64,000 nucleotides of DNA, taken from the NCBI GenBank assembly GCA_963969395.1, contig OZ017803.1:14260001-14324000 (forward strand), given 5' to 3'. A program made the translations under genes and the position numbers. Positions 59,201 to 64,000 of the stretch are shown here, one piece after another (within the stretch, counting starts at the first letter, position 1; each line of letters opens with the position of its first letter). The notes beneath the pieces were generated by a model that did no database searches, was not told where the DNA came from, and was given only the letters and a program-made list of their open reading frames with translations. The DNA is from Pseudoscleropodium purum (Eukaryota; Streptophyta; Bryopsida; Hypnales; Brachytheciaceae).

Positions 59201-62200
59201 CCACTTGTTTTGCTTGCTACATTAATAAGTCACTAGGAGATCTTTATTTTGTGGGAACTATATAAAATGGATGAATTGAAGTAGGATTTGTTCAACATCC
59301 AAGTATGTTGAACAATTAAGATTTGTCTATTACTCAATAGTGCAAGTAGCTTAGTAGCTTGATAAAGTAGTGCTTCATGATTTTTGTGCAAGACTCTCAT
59401 TTACAATTAGATTATGTGGATTTGGGAAAAAAAAAAAAACTTACGAAATGAAGATCTTAGATCCAAATTCTTCTCAAGGTTAGCCAATTTTTCTTACAAA
59501 AGTTGCAAATCTACATCCACCTTCTAGCATGCTTTCTTAAGAATTACTTAACTCCTAAAAGATAGACCTATCAATATAGAATGAGGCTTTACATTTGAAC
59601 TAAATTTTAGCACACTAAATTAACATGAAAATTCAATACTATATTTTTAGGAGGCAAAGGCATTTATATACTTCAAATCATGAATTTGGGTGAAAATTTT
59701 TAAATTACTATATTTTTTGAAAATAAATTATTTAGAAATTTCATATCAAATATAAAGTGTACTATCTGAATAATTCCAATTTTTTTGCTACATATGCGTT
59801 TTAGAATGGAAAATACCATCATAGATGAAAATCATCCATATTAATAATTAGTAAAATTCATTACTTGATGATAATAATAAGTAGTAAATTTATAATTACA
59901 ATATTAAATTTTAAGAATTTCAAAAAAATTCAAAATGTAATAAAATGTAGACTTTGAAAGATATATTTAGCACACTAAAATTTAGATCATTAATCAAATT
60001 CAAAAAAGATTGTAATATTAGACTAATGGCTTAAGCTTTAGCAACCCCTTGTAAAAAATTTCAAATTACACTACACGATGATTCATTTTCACTCAGCAAT
60101 TGAAACTCATGTAAAACTCAAAATTAAAAATAAAATTATTTAAAACAATCTTCACAAACAACAAGAGTACAAGGCAACCCAAACATCGTTGGAAATCATT
60201 CATTCTTCATTCATTCTTAAGTAAATAAGCAAAACCATTCTTCATTCTCATGCAAACAGATAATTAAAATCCTTGAATGTTCTCTACATTTTTCCTTAGG
60301 AAAATAAGAGCATTCATTTTTTTGTCTCTAAAGAGGGTACATCCAAAATCACACCTTGCCTAAAACTTCTGTCATTACTCTGAGTATATCTCCAAAACTT
60401 TATATGGATATAGGTATGATGATGAAATAAGTTTACAAGAACATCAACCAAAAAAACTTTGACCCTTCATAACTTTTGCATAGAATATCCAAATGTTGTA
60501 TTCTTTGGTACATTGGTACCTCCTTTCACTTGCCAATAGAAAAGTATGAAAATTTGACCAATGTAGTAACTAGGCACAGTAGAAAAAGTGATGGTTTTGG
60601 GGGTACCCACGTTGCTTCCTATCCACTTCCTTCTCAAACCCAAGCAACAAGTTTTAGGGCTTTACGATGCAAGTTCTTGATGTTTAGTTGCAAAATTGTA
60701 TATTCTACAACTTTATGTAATAATATAATGTATGTAGATCACAAGATATAGATACATGGCTCCATGTACTTCTAAAATGCAATCAACTACATATCTACGC
60801 TCTTAGAATCAAAAGACATAACAAAGCAATATGAGAACTATGAAAACTTATTCTATCCAACAAAAATATTAGATATTATACTCTAATGAATGCAGGTACA
60901 TTCAACAATAATCCACAAGAAAATATTGTACCGTCATAGCTCTTATCCTACTCCTACTTAAGACAAAGATGTCAATGTAACACTAGATTAAAACCCGACA
61001 TCCTATGTGTCAAAGGACTCCTCTATCAAATAAATTCACTAGCTAATCCAAATAACAATCTCACTATACAGTTTATAGAATTCACATACACTAATGATAG
61101 ATTCTCACAAATAACAATAGAGAACAAAATCCAAAAATATCAACCACATCCTAGCTCAAGGATGGAATGTTGACCTACTCATTGTCATTACAACAAGCGC
61201 TAGAGGAAAAACTCATGCTCCATCAATGAAAATCCTTGAAACTAAACTCAAACTACCTTAAACTACTTTGAAATACACTTTTAAAACAATTGATACAATT
61301 GCCATACAATACGTTGGATCTATCATCCTGCATAAAAGAAAAATAGAAAACAATCAACTACTTCCAATAGAATAATATTTGTCTTACCATCACTTAACAT
61401 TGCACGTACAATGCATACCCAACTTTCTTTTTAAACTCGGTTACTTTAAAACTAGTAAACTTGGAATAGAGTGCCTATTCTCGAAAGGGAAGAGTAGTTT
61501 TGCATCAATAGTCTTTGATCCGTTGGACATAGGTTCATTGTCATTATGAACACACTTTATTCACGCTAGCCTTCTTTGAAGATTGGAGTTTTTATCTATC
61601 TATCTTTTGTAGCTTCTCCTGCTGCCAATTTTTGTGGCTAGTATGTTTTTTCTTCTTCATTTTCATTTTGAAACTAATTGAGTTTAAAGTAACACACAAA
61701 CAATTGCCTCAACAAAATGGGCAATTACTAAATTCTACTTTGGTCCACTACTATACTATTCAACCAAGGAAGCAAATCTCTTTGAAACAATTTTCAATAA
61801 TTTTTTGTAGGAAGAAAAAATGGAATTGGCATCTAATCCAAGTTGTTTCATGTTTTATGGACCTATGTGAGAATGGTTACAAATTTTTGAAGTTGGTCAC
61901 TAGAGGCAACGACCTCTTGAAATGTACACTACATGTGCAATGAAGAAAGCAAAATGTACCTTTGTATTAACTATAGGCACTTCTAAAACGAGGGTTGCTA
62001 AAGTACATATGAGTATATAGTGATGAGTAGTGAATAATGACCATTTTTAGAAAACTTGTGAAAAATTTAAAACTTTTCACCATAAGATGCCTATATTGAT
62101 GGTTTACCCTAAACACTTGTAGCTATAAATGAATTTAAGGAGGATGAATGGAGATGAGTGGATTTAGATGAAGTTTTTGTAGTTGACTTTGTTGGATGAA

Positions 62201-62330
62201 ATACATTTGTTGTTCATTGCGGTGGATTATAGATGTCTATTGAATGGGATTAAGAACTCAATTGTTTAAGATGAAGTTCAATGTCTAAGTACCTTAAATC
62301 ATTGCAAAGGTAGAAAGGGTGCCAAAAGAC
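59201..62330. other. AT-rich gene-free region
   Basis: No frame resembles a protein; no clear repeat noticed. Confidence 0.5.
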
Positions 62331-63090
62331 CCCTCCCTTCATTAAATTGGAAGGTTATATAAATTGCAATTAAAATTTAAAAAATTTAAAATTATTTTTT
62401 TTGTAAAAAAAAATTGAATTTAAAAAATAATAAAAATAATAAATATCATTTTAAAAATATTCAGTAGACAGACCCTTGGATTGGAGGAGCAATTTTTTGT
62501 TGCTATCTCTTTGGAGAGAAAATTTGAACTGCTATTAAAAAAATCATCTTCTAAAATAATTTCAATTTTTTAGTAGGGCTCCTCAGATGCCAAAGATTCT
62601 TTCTTTGGTCCCAAGAGAAGGCTCCTTGAATTTGAGGAGTTATTTTTAGTGCCAAAGAACCCTACTTCTATTTCAGAAGTAGGGTCCTTTCAAAGCCTAA
62701 AAGCAAGGTCCTTGGATTCTGAAGATTTGTGAGCTAAATAATTTTATTTTTTTGAAAAAATTTAAAAAATTAAATTAATTTAATTTGTAGTTCAAATATT
62801 CTCCAAATTAATAGAAGGAGGGTGCCTCTAGCAACAAGAAATTGCTCCTTGAATCCAAGGAGCCATTTGCTACTTATCAAAAATGAAAAAAATAATTATG
62901 AAAAAAATAAATCTTGAAAAAAGAAAATTTAAAATTTTTTAAATTCTTTTGAAAAAAAAATTTTGATATTTTATTTTTTTAAATAAATTTTTAAACAACC
63001 TTCCAAATTAATAGAAGAAAGGTCCTTTGACAAGAAGAAATGTCTCCTTGGATTTGATGAGCTATTCGCTACATAAAAAAAAATATTCAT
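62331..63090. repeat. Degenerate ~200-bp repeats
   Basis: CCAAATTAATAGAAG followed by a GGTSCYT phrase, CAAGAAATTGCTCCTTG and a GAGCCATTTGCTAC-like end occurs near 62803 and 63003 (200 bp apart). Weaker relatives (CCTTGGATT..GAGGAG) lie near 62470 and 62610. Confidence 0.65.
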
Positions 63091-64000
63091 TCTTTGGGTA
63101 GTAATTTTTTTCTATTCATTGATTCTAAAAGTTTTTGGAATTATTTTTCAATTATTTCAGAAAAAAATGGATGATATGGATGAAATTCATTTGCACATCA
63201 CTTCTATGTTAGTATCTTTTATGTTGTAGGAGAGTCTAGACTATCTTTTTTGGCCCAACCTACAACATTAGATTGCTAAATAACTACTTTAAATTAAACT
63301 TTTTTAGCAATGAGTCAGTTTTTTGAAAATTTTAGTTTTAGTAATTTCTATTTTGATAATTTAGATGTTACTATTTTTTGGGTTGACAATAATATTTATG
63401 ACTTTCACATATTTATTTTTAATAAAAAAAAATCTTAGTGAGCATTCAAGTCTAAATGCTCTTCATTCAATACTCATCACTCATTACTCCCTGCTCACAC
63501 TCTAGCGTCATTGCCTTAGAGCACACTACCTTAAGAGGTCCCTAAAGTGACCATTTACCCCGCCACTTACCAATTGAAGGGGAAATTAGAGTAGATAGGC
63601 ATACTAAAACAAATTCCAATACATTTTTCATGAAAGAAGAATGAATGAAGTATATTGTGAATAGAAAAATGTTTTATAATTTTAAGACCGGTTTTACATT
63701 TAGTTACAATTTCTCAAAGTAAAAGGCAATAGATTGATCTTTGAGCTCATAGCTGTGTCAGTAATCCAACATGATTGAGTTCAATGAAGGGACCATATGA
63801 TGTATCTAAAATAAGACGTGGTTGCATTTACATAGTAAGCTCATTAGTCCTTAAATTGCTCCAACTGACATAGTCATCCAATTGGTTTTTGCTCATATAG
63901 CTTGCAAGATTTATTGTTTTTCTTCTAATTATGATTATCTTTTGTATAATAATGGTCACTTTTCTTTTTCATCCAAATGTTTATTTGTCATCTTTATATT
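63091..64000. other. AT-rich gene-free region
   Basis: Nothing recognisable to the window end. Confidence 0.5.

Overview
ORGANISM. This is nuclear DNA of a land plant, most likely a gymnosperm (a conifer of the Cupressaceae/Taxaceae type is my guess). The basis is two intact spliced plant genes (a plastid-targeted EPSP synthase and a TIR1/AFB auxin-receptor F-box gene), very low gene density, AT-rich intergenic DNA and many decayed transposons. The species call is inference. LAYOUT. 1-4319 and 17917-18830 are the two halves of one broken protein-kinase gene on the minus strand. It is interrupted by small inverted-repeat transposons (2836-3424, carrying a nested GC-rich hAT-type MITE at 2891-3182, and 3909-4240) and by a 13.6-kb DNA transposon (4320-17916). 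18831-27450 is intergenic with a hAT-type transposase pseudogene at 21917-23218. 27454-32896 is an 8-exon EPSP synthase gene (minus). 33540-49300 is AT-rich and gene-free, with a third copy of the small inverted-repeat family, a near-perfect long hairpin and simple-sequence tracts. 49314-52089 is a 3-exon TIR1/AFB gene (minus) with four tandem repeats upstream. 55975-59200 is a CCGGA-rich transposon-like unit with one long ORF broken by an in-frame amber codon. The rest is AT-rich and gene-free. THE MAIN FIND. The 13.6-kb element has terminal inverted repeats, a 9-10 bp target-site duplication, and an insertion point that can be placed to the codon inside the kinase gene. It is organised divergently. 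A plus-strand gene (13043-17194) encodes a DUF7869-type, DDE-transposase-like protein. The minus strand encodes a multi-exon protein with a ParB/sulfiredoxin-like domain (7155-10949) and two FCP1-like phosphatase domains that have lost the catalytic aspartates (6058-6926 and 4956-5606). About 30 copies of a palindrome, consensus TATCGGCTGSCAGCCGATA, are scattered through the element; I saw none outside it. They lie in the middle of its ~110-nt phase-0 introns, in its tandem repeats, just past stop codons, and even in coding sequence. I suggest a mobile element with its own dispersed recognition site and perhaps a ParB/parS-like or VANDAL/VANC-like binding protein. This copy is dead: its frames hold about ten internal stops (TAG or TGA only, never TAA) but no frameshift that I could find, which fits decay by cytosine methylation. 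HOW THE GENES RELATE. The two intact host genes (shikimate pathway; auxin perception) are unrelated neighbours. Everything else is transposon biology layered on a dead kinase locus. All coordinates, splice sites and repeats were read by eye; no searches were run.
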